Below, piece after piece: positions 1 to 6,771 of a DNA stretch of 8,182 nt. The notes below the pieces were generated by a model. That model saw only the letters and a list, made by a program, of their open reading frames with translations. It did not search any database and was not told the origin of the DNA. Made by a program: the position numbers and the translations under genes. The stretch spans positions 1 through 8,182 of the forward strand of contig USTC01000036.1 in NCBI GenBank assembly GCA_900557505.1, written 5' to 3'. The first letter of the stretch is position 1, and every line of letters starts with the position of its first letter. Source of the DNA: an uncultured Collinsella sp. Lineage in GTDB: Bacteria; Actinomycetota; Coriobacteriia; Coriobacteriales; Coriobacteriaceae.

Positions 1-547
1 CCATGCCGCCCCGGACCGCCCGGACATAGTCGTCCTCAATCCAGATGCCCACCGGCTCCAGGCCGCTTTCATAATAGGCGCCCGAGGGGGAGAGAATGAT
101 GATAAACTGGAAGGTTTGCGAGACATCCACCCCCAGGAAGGGCTCTGTGGCAATGATAAAGGGGCGGATGTACAGGGAGGTGCCGGGGGCCGTGGGAATC
201 CAGTCCTGGTCCACGGAGACAATGGCCTTCACCGCCTGGACGTAGTCCTCCTCCGGAACCCGGGGGATGCAGAGGCGGTCGTTGGTGTCGTTGGTCCGCT
301 TGGCATTCATGTCCGGGCGGAAAAGGTAGTTGGCCCCATCATCCCCCTTGTAGGCCTTCAGGCCCTCAAAGACCTCCTGACAGTAGTGGAAGATGCCACC
401 GCACTCGGAGACATGCAGGGTGTGGTCGGTGGTCAGGCCACCCTCGTCCCACTCGCCGTCCTTCCAATGGGCCTCGTAGCTGTAATCGGTCTTCATGTAG
501 CCAAAGCCGAGGCTACCCCAATCGATATCCTTCTTCTCGACAGTCAT
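1..547 (-). CDS. ilvE: Branched-chain amino acid aminotransferase, N-terminal part (cut by window edge)
   Basis: This PLP enzyme (fold type IV aminotransferase) interconverts Leu, Ile and Val with their 2-oxo acids, using 2-oxoglutarate/glutamate, in the cytosol. The 182 visible residues match the long (about 340-360 aa) BCAT subfamily: IDWGSLGFGYM near the N-terminus, VFEGLKAYK at 59-67, the FRPDMNAKR segment at 77-84, and LYIRPFIIAT at 125-134 followed by LSPSGAYY at 152-159. The PLP lysine would lie beyond the window edge, so activity cannot be judged. The ATG at 547 has AAGGAG six bases upstream, which fixes the start. From about codon 68 onward the gene uses CGG (4 of 7 Arg codons) and GGG more than the other genes here, where CGC and GGC dominate; this may indicate transfer or mosaicism. 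It appears to have its own promoter, since a terminator separates it from dedA. Family assignment is confident; the ilvE symbol is by homology. Confidence 0.92.
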   Translation of the reverse strand, partial: MTVEKKDIDWGSLGFGYMKTDYSYEAHWKDGEWDEGGLTTDHTLHVSECGGIFHYCQEVFEGLKAYKGDDGANYLFRPDMNAKRTNDTNDRLCIPRVPEEDYVQAVKAIVSVDQDWIPTAPGTSLYIRPFIIATEPFLGVDVSQTFQFIIILSPSGAYYESGLEPVGIWIEDDYVRAVRGGM

Positions 548-701
548 ATGTCGCTCCTTACATACACGGTTGCATACTCACGAACCCGCACGCAAGGACC
601 GAAGCCGGCCGCGTCGCAACGTCGCATACCCGGAAGCGTAGAGCCGGGCAGGACACGCGGGCAGCATCGAAGCCGATGGCGCATCGATTCGCATGCAGGT
701 G

Positions 702-731
702 ATTGTACTCCCCGCACGCCTTGGATAAAAC
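702..731 (-). promoter_or_regulatory. Candidate ilvE promoter
   Basis: On the minus strand TACAAT (707-702) matches the -10 consensus at 5 of 6 positions. A 17-bp spacer separates it from TTTTAT (730-725), a poor -35. The region upstream of that is A/T-rich and could act as an UP element or operator. The resulting leader would be about 145 nt. I saw no T-box and no run of branched-chain codons in it. The poor -35 suggests an activator or an error in my placement. Confidence 0.4.
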
Positions 732-745
732 GTTTTTCTTTAACT

Positions 746-764
746 AAGTAAAGTATTTTCACTT
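746..764. promoter_or_regulatory. Imperfect 19-bp inverted repeat upstream of ilvE promoter
   Basis: AAGTAAAGTATTTTCACTT reads almost the same on both strands, with the ends AAGT/ACTT and inner AAA/TTT arms. It lies in the A/T-rich stretch between the dedA terminator and the candidate ilvE promoter. It could bind a dimeric regulator of ilvE, but chance symmetry in A/T-rich DNA is possible. Confidence 0.25.
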
Positions 765-770
765 GCCTTC

Positions 771-809
771 AACACAAAAGGCCCGCCATCGAATCCGATG
801 ACGGGCCTT
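771..809 (-). terminator. Intrinsic terminator of dedA
   Basis: The arms AGGCCCG (779-785) and CGGGCCT (802-808) pair perfectly. After one C-A mismatch, CATCG (787-791) pairs with CGATG (796-800) around a 4-nt loop. Read on the minus strand, the hairpin is followed by TTTTGTGTT (779-771). It lies about 30 bp past the dedA stop codon and isolates dedA from ilvE. Confidence 0.85.
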
Positions 810-837
810 GGAATCAACGTCCAAAAACAAGCTCGAA

Positions 838-1485
838 CTAGGCGTTCTTTTTGCCGAGCTTAGCCTTAACCAGACCGACCACGGTCGGAATGATCGACAC
901 GGCGACAATGCCGACGATCAGCAGCTCAAAGTGCTCCTGCACAAACGGAATGCCACCAAAGAAGTAACCCAGCAGCGTAAAGACCGTCGACCAGGTAATG
1001 CCACCCAGCACGTTAAAGATGACAAAGTTGCGCCAGTGCATGCCGCCCATACCGGCGATAAAAGGCACAAAGGTGCGGATGAACGGGAAGAAGCGACCGA
1101 GGAAGATGGCCAGGTGACCCCACTTGTCCAAGAAATCCTCGGACTTTTTAATGCGCTCGGGCGTCATGGCCTTTACCTTGCCCGAGGCGATGATTTTGCG
1201 GCCAAAGAAGTGGCCGATCATAAAGTTGCACTGATCGCCCAGGATGGCTGCGGCCCATGCGGTGGCCAGAAGCGCCACGATGTTAAAGCCGCCGTTGTGG
1301 GCAAAGAAGCCCGAAGCAAACAGCAGCGAATCGCCGGGAAGGAACGGGAAGAACACCACGCCCGTCTCGATAAAGATGATCAGGAACACGCAGCCGTAGG
1401 CCATAAGCGGGCCGGCGGCGATCCAGCTGGCAATCGCGGTGCGCGGGTCTTTAAGCAGCTCGGCGATAAAATTGATGAAACCCAT
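838..1485 (-). CDS. DedA-family (SNARE-associated/VTT domain) membrane protein
   Basis: This is an integral inner-membrane protein of the DedA family (PF09335). Family members are implicated in undecaprenyl-phosphate or phospholipid flipping and in membrane-potential homeostasis; the substrate here is unknown. The 215 residues show the family hallmarks: ETGVVFFPFLPGDSLLFASG (40-59), GDQCNFMIGHFFGR (83-96), GRFFPFIRTFVPFIAGMGG (130-148) and GGITW (161-165). E40, D52, R131 and R137 match the acidic and arginine positions known to be essential in E. coli YqjA/YghB. Hydrophobic segments lie around 27-46, 66-82, 138-146 (re-entrant type), 155-178 and 187-207. The ATG at 1485 is preferred over an upstream start at 1569 because GAGAGG lies 9 nt before it and the extra 28 residues are not family-like. 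It is transcribed alone, divergently from cysE. Confidence 0.93.
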   Translation of the reverse strand: MGFINFIAELLKDPRTAIASWIAAGPLMAYGCVFLIIFIETGVVFFPFLPGDSLLFASGFFAHNGGFNIVALLATAWAAAILGDQCNFMIGHFFGRKIIASGKVKAMTPERIKKSEDFLDKWGHLAIFLGRFFPFIRTFVPFIAGMGGMHWRNFVIFNVLGGITWSTVFTLLGYFFGGIPFVQEHFELLIVGIVAVSIIPTVVGLVKAKLGKKNA

Positions 1486-1531
1486 GAAGTAAAACCTCTC
1501 AGTTGTGGGCGCGGACACGTCCAAGTTGACC

Positions 1532-1563
1532 AGTATACGGTTGCGGCGCCCCCTCGTGCGCAA
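1532..1563 (-). promoter_or_regulatory. Weak candidate dedA promoter
   Basis: TATACT (1537-1532, minus strand) is a good -10 about 47 nt before the dedA start. The nearest -35-like sequence is TTGCGC (1563-1558), but the spacer would be 20 bp, longer than ideal. The call therefore rests mainly on the -10 box. Confidence 0.35.
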
Positions 1564-1640
1564 CCCCACAAAAGCATGACTCCATTACCAGCAAGTTTGC
1601 ATAACTGACACTTGTCGCCCAAAGCAAAGCAAGATTGTTC

Positions 1641-1668
1641 TTCCTAATCCCTAGCGAATCGCTATACT
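1641..1668 (+). promoter_or_regulatory. Candidate cysE promoter
   Basis: TATACT (1663-1668) is a good -10 box, 42 nt before the GTG start. TTCCTA (1641-1646) is a weak -35 at a 16-bp spacing. The repeated 13-bp sequences described separately overlap the spacer and -10, and the likely start point near 1674. Confidence 0.5.
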
Positions 1669-1682
1669 TTAGTGAATCGCAT
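1652..1682. promoter_or_regulatory. Tandem 13-bp operator-like repeats in cysE promoter
   Basis: TAGCGAATCGCTA (1652-1664) is a perfect palindrome around one central base. A second copy, TAGTGAATCGCAT (1670-1682), matches it at 10 of 13 positions. The copies are 18 bp apart and flank or overlap the -10 TATACT. This is the geometry of a repressor site pair. The regulator is unknown; a sulfur or cysteine sensor would be logical, but that is inference. Confidence 0.5.
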
Positions 1683-1709
1683 TGTCACGGCGCTAAGGGA
1701 GGGCGGCCG

Positions 1710-2414
1710 GTGAGCTTTATCAATACCATTCGCGAGGACATCAAGACCGTCCAGGCGCAGGACCCTGCCGCGCAAAGTGCCCTGGTCATCTTCCTTTCCT
1801 ATCCTGGCCTGCACGCCAAGTGGAACCACGTGCCCGAGCACTGGCTCTGGGAGCACGGTCATCGCTCGCTCGCCCGCGTGCTCTCGCAAATCCCCCGCCA
1901 CATCACCGGCGTCGAGATTCATCCCGCCGCGCAGATCGGCAAGCACTTCTTTATCGACCACGCCATGGGCGTCGTTATTGGCGAGACTACCATCGTGGGC
2001 GACAACTGTGTGCTCTACCAGGGCGTCACGCTCGGTGGCACCGGCAACGAAACCGGCAAGCGCCACCCCACCCTGGGCAACAATGTCACGGTGGGCACGG
2101 GCGCCAAGGTGCTTGGCAACATCCACATTGGTAACAACGTCAAGATCGGCGGCAATTCGGTTGTCGTCAAGGACGTGCCCGACAACTGCACCGTCGTGGG
2201 CGTACCCGGGCGCATCATCAAGCGCAACGGCTGCCGCGTGTTCGAAGAAAGCTTCGACGCCAAGCAGCATCGCGAGTACATGCCCGACGATGCCGCCGAG
2301 CAAAGCGCCCTCAACCGCCAGGGCATCACCGAGAATGCCCGCCGCGTCAAGGAACTCGAGCAAGAGTTGGCCGAGCTCAAGGCCCTCGTCGCCAAGCTCG
2401 TGGACGAGCGCTAG
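1710..2414 (+). CDS. cysE: Serine O-acetyltransferase
   Basis: It transfers acetyl from acetyl-CoA to L-serine to give O-acetylserine, the committed step of cysteine synthesis, in the cytosol. The 234-residue protein has a helical N-terminus (1-65) followed by a left-handed beta-helix of hexapeptide repeats: [18 protein letters not shown] (70-87), [28 protein letters not shown] (105-123) and [18 protein letters not shown]84 aligns with the catalytic His158 of E. coli CysE, E69 with its partner Asp143, and H119 with His193. Residues 211-234 form a Leu-rich heptad coiled coil that ends in Arg, without the C-terminal Ile that E. coli CysE uses to dock on CysK. The GTG start is chosen because AAGGGAGGG lies 7 nt before it; an in-frame upstream start at 1635 would precede the promoter -10. 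No cysK is adjacent. The gene converges on the ABC operon. Confidence 0.93.
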   Translation: MSFINTIREDIKTVQAQDPAAQSALVIFLSYPGLHAKWNHVPEHWLWEHGHRSLARVLSQIPRHITGVEIHPAAQIGKHFFIDHAMGVVIGETTIVGDNCVLYQGVTLGGTGNETGKRHPTLGNNVTVGTGAKVLGNIHIGNNVKIGGNSVVVKDVPDNCTVVGVPGRIIKRNGCRVFEESFDAKQHREYMPDDAAEQSALNRQGITENARRVKELEQELAELKALVAKLVDER

Positions 2415-2444
2415 GGCCGCGGGCAACCGCCACAGCATGAACGC

Positions 2445-2493
2445 CAACACAAAAGGCGCGCCGGGGAATCCGCCCCCGGCGTGCCTTCTTTTC
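2445..2493. terminator. Bidirectional terminator between cysE and the ABC operon
   Basis: A 14-bp stem pairs 2453-2466 with 2474-2487 (one G-T wobble) around a 7-nt loop. On the plus strand it is followed by CTTTTC after the stem's closing TT. On the minus strand it is followed by TTTTGTGTTG. It therefore can end both cysE and the convergent exporter operon. Confidence 0.88.
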
Positions 2494-2496
2494 GAT

Positions 2497-2524
2497 GTGA
2501 CATGCGGGACTGTCCCTTTGTCAC
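2497..2524. repeat. REP-like imperfect palindrome next to ABC gene stop
   Basis: The 28-bp element has outer arms GTGACA (2497-2502) and TGTCAC (2519-2524) and an inner GGGAC/GTCCC dyad around one T (2506-2516), with unequal bulges between. It begins one base past the ABC stop codon. The form resembles short dispersed extragenic palindromes of the REP or MITE type mobilised by Y1 (RAYT) transposases. Only one copy is in the window, so repetition in the genome is inferred. Confidence 0.5.
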
Positions 2525-2525
2525 C

Positions 2526-4529
2526 TTATGCGAACTGGCTTAGGTAGAGGTCGGCATAAGCGCCCTCGGCAGCCAGCAGCTCCTTGTGCGTACCCTGCTC
2601 GATGATATTGCCGTGGTCCATAACCAAGATCAGGTCGGCATCCACGATCGTCGACAGACGGTGCGCGATCACAAAGCTCGTGCGCCCACGCATGAGCGCG
2701 TCCATGGCGCGGCCGATGGCAAGCTCGGTGCGCGTGTCCACGCTCGACGTCGCCGCGTCCAGGATGAGGATCGCCGGATTGTTGAGCAGCACGCGCGCGA
2801 TGGTCAGCAGCTGACGTTGGCCTTGGCTGATGCTCTCGGCATCGTTAGCCACACGCGTGTCGTAGCCCTGCGGCATAGTGCGCACAAAGAAGTCGACCTG
2901 AGCGGCACGTGCGGCCGCGACAATCTCCTCACGCGTTGCCTCGGGACAGCCGTAGGCGATGTTCTCGGCAATGGTGCCATCGAACAGCCAGGCGTCCTGC
3001 AACACCATGCCAAACTGCTGGCGCAGCTCGCCGCGATCCATGCGGCTCGTGTCCACACCGTCAAGGGTAATGCGACCACCGTCGATCTCGTAGAAGCGCA
3101 TGAGCAGATTGATGAGCGTGGTCTTACCCGCACCCGTGGTTCCCACCACCGCGATCTTCTGACCCGGCTCGGCGGCAAACGACACGTCGCGCATAAGCGG
3201 CTTGTCGGGCGAATAGCCAAAGCGCACGTGCTCAAAAGCGACGCGGCCCTCCACCTTGCCCGGCAGCTTGGCGGCGACCGCCGGCAACGGATCGGCCTCC
3301 ATCTCGGACTCGTCGAGCAGGTCGAACACGCGCTCGGCGCTCGCCAGCGCGCTCTGCAGCGAGTTAAAGGTAAACGACAGCTGCGTCATGGGCTCGGATG
3401 CCTCGTAGATAAACTGGAAGAACGCCTGGAACACGCCGACGGTCATATGCCCGGCAACCAGCATGCTGCAGCCCACCAGCGCAATCACGATCTGCGCCAA
3501 GCGGCCGATAAAGCGCACCGCGGGACCGACGGCGTTAATCATAAAGTCGGCCTTGGTGCTCACGCGCGCCAGCTCCTTCGAAGCCTCGTGTACCTCGGCA
3601 GAGCTCTGGCGCTCGCGGTTAAACGCACGGATCACCAGACGGCCCGAGTAGCCTTCCTCGACCGCGCTCGTAATCTTGGACACCCACTCCTGGCGCTCAC
3701 CGGTTACGTCATGCGTGCGGCGCGAGACCACCTTGGTCACCAGCAGCGACAACGCCGTAAAGAACAAAAAGACGAGCGTGAGCGGCACGCTAAACACGAA
3801 CATCACGCTCACGGCGCCCACCACGGTACCGATCGACACCAGAAGCTGCAGCAAGCCGCGCTGCATGCTCTCGGACATCTTGTCCAAGTCGTTGGTCGCA
3901 CGGCTGACGACCTCACCGGGACGATGCGCGTCAAAGTAGGCAAGCGGCAGACGGTTGAGCTTTTGTGCGATGCGGTTGCGCAGGCGCAGGTTGAGGCGCT
4001 CGGCAACGCTCGACATCAAAAAGCTCTGGAGCGCGTAGAACGAGGCAGCGGCCGTCCAGATCATAAAGTAGATGAAGATGGTCCTGCCGCAGTTCTCCCA
4101 GGTAATGTTGAAGGTAGCGTTGTTGGCAAACGCCAGCTTCATATGCCCCCACAGCTCATCGATCACGCGGGCGCTGTAAGCCGGCGCCGCGGTGTTAAAG
4201 ATGACATAGAACACGATGCTCGCGAACACGATGTAGAAGCGCCAATGGTCGCCGGCGGCCTCGCTCCACAGGCGGCGCACCGTCGCCCAGGTGTCGCGGG
4301 GTTTCTCGTCCTCGTCCTCGTCGTCAACGTCGCGCATGCGTTCCGCCTCGGCGCGGGCGCGCTCGTCCTCGGCGCGCTCGTTTTCCTCGTAGAGCGCCTG
4401 GCGGCGAGCCTCGCGCTCCGCCGCTGCCTTGGTGGCTTCGTCCAGGTCGGGCGCGACGCCCGTCTCCTCAACTGTCTCTGCAACCGCGGCATCATCGGCG
4501 ATGCCCTGCTTCTTGAGCTCCTCGGTCAT
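2526..4529 (-). CDS. ABC exporter half-transporter, second subunit, with acidic N-terminal extension and Walker B Glu-to-Ala
   Basis: This is the second half of a probable heterodimeric ABC exporter in the cytoplasmic membrane; the substrate is unknown (drug, lipid or peptide). The 667-residue protein has, in order: a charged extension (1-85, Glu/Asp/Arg/Ala-rich, including DVDDEDEDEKP at 67-77), a six-helix transmembrane domain (about 97-380) and an NBD (about 425-667). Walker A is GTTGAGKTT (463-471), the Q-loop is in VLQDAW, the signature is ISQGQ (567-571) and the switch His is H623. After Walker B aspartate D591 comes A592 (codon GCG, 2756-2754) where active ABC ATPases have Glu. Usual length is 580-610, so the extension accounts for the excess. 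The ATG at 4529 is preferred to a GTG at 4538, because that GTG lies within the AAGGGAGGTG ribosome binding site. Only one base separates it from the stop of the first subunit, so the two are probably translationally coupled. Confidence 0.94.
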   Translation of the reverse strand: MTEELKKQGIADDAAVAETVEETGVAPDLDEATKAAAEREARRQALYEENERAEDERARAEAERMRDVDDEDEDEKPRDTWATVRRLWSEAAGDHWRFYIVFASIVFYVIFNTAAPAYSARVIDELWGHMKLAFANNATFNITWENCGRTIFIYFMIWTAAASFYALQSFLMSSVAERLNLRLRNRIAQKLNRLPLAYFDAHRPGEVVSRATNDLDKMSESMQRGLLQLLVSIGTVVGAVSVMFVFSVPLTLVFLFFTALSLLVTKVVSRRTHDVTGERQEWVSKITSAVEEGYSGRLVIRAFNRERQSSAEVHEASKELARVSTKADFMINAVGPAVRFIGRLAQIVIALVGCSMLVAGHMTVGVFQAFFQFIYEASEPMTQLSFTFNSLQSALASAERVFDLLDESEMEADPLPAVAAKLPGKVEGRVAFEHVRFGYSPDKPLMRDVSFAAEPGQKIAVVGTTGAGKTTLINLLMRFYEIDGGRITLDGVDTSRMDRGELRQQFGMVLQDAWLFDGTIAENIAYGCPEATREEIVAAARAAQVDFFVRTMPQGYDTRVANDAESISQGQRQLLTIARVLLNNPAILILDAATSSVDTRTELAIGRAMDALMRGRTSFVIAHRLSTIVDADLILVMDHGNIIEQGTHKELLAAEGAYADLYLSQFA

Positions 4530-4530
4530 G

Positions 4531-6267
4531 CTACTCACCTCCCTTCATCTGCGATTCCGCGATAGCGCGGTACACCTCGCAGGTTTCCATGAGCTCGTCG
4601 TGCGTGCCTAGGCCCACGATCTCGCCGTCTTTGAGCACCACGATCTGATTGGCATGCAAAATAGTCGAGATGCGCTGGGCGATGATGAGCACCGCGGCAT
4701 CGCGCGTCTCGTCCCGCAGCGCATGGCGCAGGGCGGCATCGGTCTTAAAGTCCAGGGCCGAAAAACTGTCATCGAAGATATATAGATCGGCATGCTTCAT
4801 GAGTGCGCGGGCGATCGCCAGGCGCTGGCGCTGACCGCCCGAGAAGTTCGTGCCGCCCTGGGATACCGGAGTATCGAGCCCCTGGGGCTGATCGAGCACA
4901 AAGGTGCTCTGGGCAACCTCCAGCGCATGGAGCATGTCAGCCTCGGTCGCGCCCTCGTTGCCAAAGCGCAGGTTGCTCGCCACCGTACCCGAGAACAGCC
5001 ACGCCTTCTGCGGCACGTAAGCGATATGCCCGCGAATCTCACCTTGCGAAAGGTCGCGCAGATCGATGCCATTCAGGCGAATGGCGCCCTTCGTGGCATC
5101 GTGGAAACGCAACAAGAGCTTGGCCACCGTTGACTTGCCCGAGCCCGTTGAGCCTACAATCGCCGTGGTCTGGCCACGGCGACAGGCAAAGCTCAGGTCG
5201 CACAGGGTGTCCTCGTCGGCATCGTCAAAACGGAACGACATATGGTCGAACACGGCAACCGCGTCGGCACCATCTGCGGACTCAGGCGCCCCGTCGCCCA
5301 GCGTAGCCTTGCCGTCCACAATGCTCGGCTCGATTTCGAGCACCTGTTGCGCGCGGTTGAGGCACGCCGCGGCGCGCGGAAGCGTCAGAATCACCATCTG
5401 CGCCATCATCACAAAGAACAGGATCAAGATCGCGTACTCCAGCACGGCCGAGATGCTGCCGATTTGCATGGCGTGGACGCCCACGCGGTTGCCGCCCACC
5501 CACAGCACCGCCACCTCGGCGATGTTCATCAAAAAGAAGCTGGAGCTGTCGAGACCCACAAACAGGTGGTTGACCTTGATGGCGTTGGCCGCGTAATCGC
5601 TAAACACCTCGTCCAGGCGCCGCTCCTCGTGGCGCTCCTTGTTAAATGCGCGGATGACGCGCACGCCCACGATGTTCTCGCGCAACACCACGTTCATGCG
5701 GTCGATAAAGCTCTGCAGACGCATAAAGATCGGCGCGGCGTTAGCCACCGTAAAGACCGCCGCCACCAGCACGATCGCAACCACCACGCCCAGCAGCGTG
5801 CCCATGGCGGGATCGATGAACCAAGCAAAAATGATGCCTGCCACGGCCAAGAACGGCACCGGCAGCACCAACTGAATCGTCTGAAGGACAGCTTGCTGAA
5901 TCACGTTGATGTCGTTGAGCGAGCGCGTGATCATCGAACCCGTGCCAAAGCGCTCAAAGTCGCTGGCGGACAGCTCGAGCGACTTGTCGTACACGGCATT
6001 GCGGATATCGCAGGCCACGTTGGCGGCCAGGCGCGCCGAAAGATAGCAGCCCAGCACCGTGCCGCCGCTGGCCATGCCGGTCGCGATAAGCATGTACAGG
6101 CCGTTGCGTAAAATATAGTCGACATCGCCCGTGGTAATACCGGTGTTGACCATATTCGCCAGCATCGTGGGAACCAACAGCGTACCGACGTTATCTATCA
6201 GCACCGCAAACAGCGTCACCGCAATCAGACCGCGGTACGGCCTCATAAACCTCATTAAGAGTCGCAT
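4531..6267 (-). CDS. ABC exporter half-transporter, first subunit (degenerate ATP site)
   Basis: This is the first half of the heterodimeric exporter. It has 578 residues: a transmembrane domain with six helices (about 13-295) and an NBD (about 335-578). Walker A is GSTGSGKST (372-380), the Q-loop Gln is Q420, the signature is a canonical FSGGQ (475-479), and Walker B reads LYIFDDSFSALD. D500 stands at the catalytic-Glu position and Q531 replaces the switch His (AQRIST). Asp at that position is known for the degenerate subunit of TM287/288- and BmrCD-type exporters, and the canonical FSGGQ would complete the partner's site. The ATG at 6267 has GAGGGG close upstream and overlaps the marR end by 13 nt; M5 and M8 are weaker alternatives. 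It lies in one operon with marR and the second subunit. Confidence 0.94.
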   Translation of the reverse strand: MRLLMRFMRPYRGLIAVTLFAVLIDNVGTLLVPTMLANMVNTGITTGDVDYILRNGLYMLIATGMASGGTVLGCYLSARLAANVACDIRNAVYDKSLELSASDFERFGTGSMITRSLNDINVIQQAVLQTIQLVLPVPFLAVAGIIFAWFIDPAMGTLLGVVVAIVLVAAVFTVANAAPIFMRLQSFIDRMNVVLRENIVGVRVIRAFNKERHEERRLDEVFSDYAANAIKVNHLFVGLDSSSFFLMNIAEVAVLWVGGNRVGVHAMQIGSISAVLEYAILILFFVMMAQMVILTLPRAAACLNRAQQVLEIEPSIVDGKATLGDGAPESADGADAVAVFDHMSFRFDDADEDTLCDLSFACRRGQTTAIVGSTGSGKSTVAKLLLRFHDATKGAIRLNGIDLRDLSQGEIRGHIAYVPQKAWLFSGTVASNLRFGNEGATEADMLHALEVAQSTFVLDQPQGLDTPVSQGGTNFSGGQRQRLAIARALMKHADLYIFDDSFSALDFKTDAALRHALRDETRDAAVLIIAQRISTILHANQIVVLKDGEIVGLGTHDELMETCEVYRAIAESQMKGGE

Positions 6268-6755
6268 GTGTCCCCCTCGCCCTTATCGTCAGCCTCGTTC
6301 TCGGCGACCACTTGCCGTTTAAATGCCTCGCACTCTTCGTTCAGAACGTGGGAGAACTTACCGACCAAGCGCATGATCTCGCGCTGTTCCCACGGCTCGA
6401 GCGCCTCGAATGCCTGTTGCTCGGCTTTTTGCGCCGGCAACGCGTAGTGCTTGGCAAACCGCACGCCTTCTTCGGTCAGTCGCACAACTTTATTCTTACG
6501 ACTGCCTTCGGCAAACTCCAACGTCGCAAGCCCTCGCGCCCTAAGCGTCTTGATCGCCGAATTGATGGTCTGTTTGCTGTAGAACCATTCACTCGTCAGC
6601 CGACTCACGGCAACGCTTCCGCCCGCTGCACTCGTGTCGACGAGCATCCAGTAGGCGCAGTCCGAAAGACCGCAAGTACGCGCGAACTCCGAATAGATAC
6701 GATCAAGCCCGTTGAGCATCCGGTCGAAATCGACCGGGCTAACTGCACTATTCAT
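6255..6755 (-). CDS. MarR-family transcriptional regulator of the ABC exporter operon
   Basis: This is a predicted dimeric winged-helix DNA-binding protein, most likely a ligand-responsive repressor of its own operon. The 166 residues show an N-terminal dimerisation helix (6-28), a winged helix (about 31-98) with recognition helix SKQTINSAIKTLRARGL (60-76) and wing EFAEGSRKNKVVRLTEEG (80-97), then C-terminal dimerisation helices. An acidic tail (150-166) follows. The MarR order of helices and the LT.EG after the wing support the family. The ATG at 6755 is chosen since GGTGG lies 5 nt upstream. Starts further up (6767, 6830) lack a ribosome site, and the one at 6830 coincides with the promoter -35. 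The gene end overlaps the first ABC gene by 13 nt. Two operator-like repeats upstream support autoregulation. The ligand is unknown. Confidence 0.88.
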   Translation of the reverse strand: MNSAVSPVDFDRMLNGLDRIYSEFARTCGLSDCAYWMLVDTSAAGGSVAVSRLTSEWFYSKQTINSAIKTLRARGLATLEFAEGSRKNKVVRLTEEGVRFAKHYALPAQKAEQQAFEALEPWEQREIMRLVGKFSHVLNEECEAFKRQVVAENEADDKGEGDTCDS

Positions 6756-6771
6756 CTCTCCCACCATTCGA

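Noticed and set aside
580..700. Short leader ORF (about 37 codons) in the ilvE leader as an attenuator peptide
   Set aside because: It has no run of Leu, Ile or Val codons, no clear ribosome site, and I could not find competing terminator and antiterminator stems.
544..762. 72-aa minus-strand frame ending with a 4-nt overlap on the ilvE start
   Set aside because: The overlap looks like coupling, but the frame starts upstream of the likely promoter, has no ribosome site and encodes a Cys/Arg-rich nonsense-like peptide.
808..1608. 266-aa plus-strand frame opposite dedA
   Set aside because: Highly charged His/Lys/Asp-rich shadow of a membrane protein gene, starting within the dedA terminator.
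1662..2450. 262-aa minus-strand frame opposite cysE, and a 256-aa frame at 1777-2547
   Set aside because: Both are shadows of cysE: low-complexity composition, no recognisable motif, and they run through the terminator region.
2586..4565. 659-aa open frame on the plus strand, antisense to the second ABC gene
   Set aside because: It mirrors the ABC gene throughout, is rich in His, Arg and Gln with no domain, and arises because the GC-biased codons of the real gene give few stops in this antisense frame.
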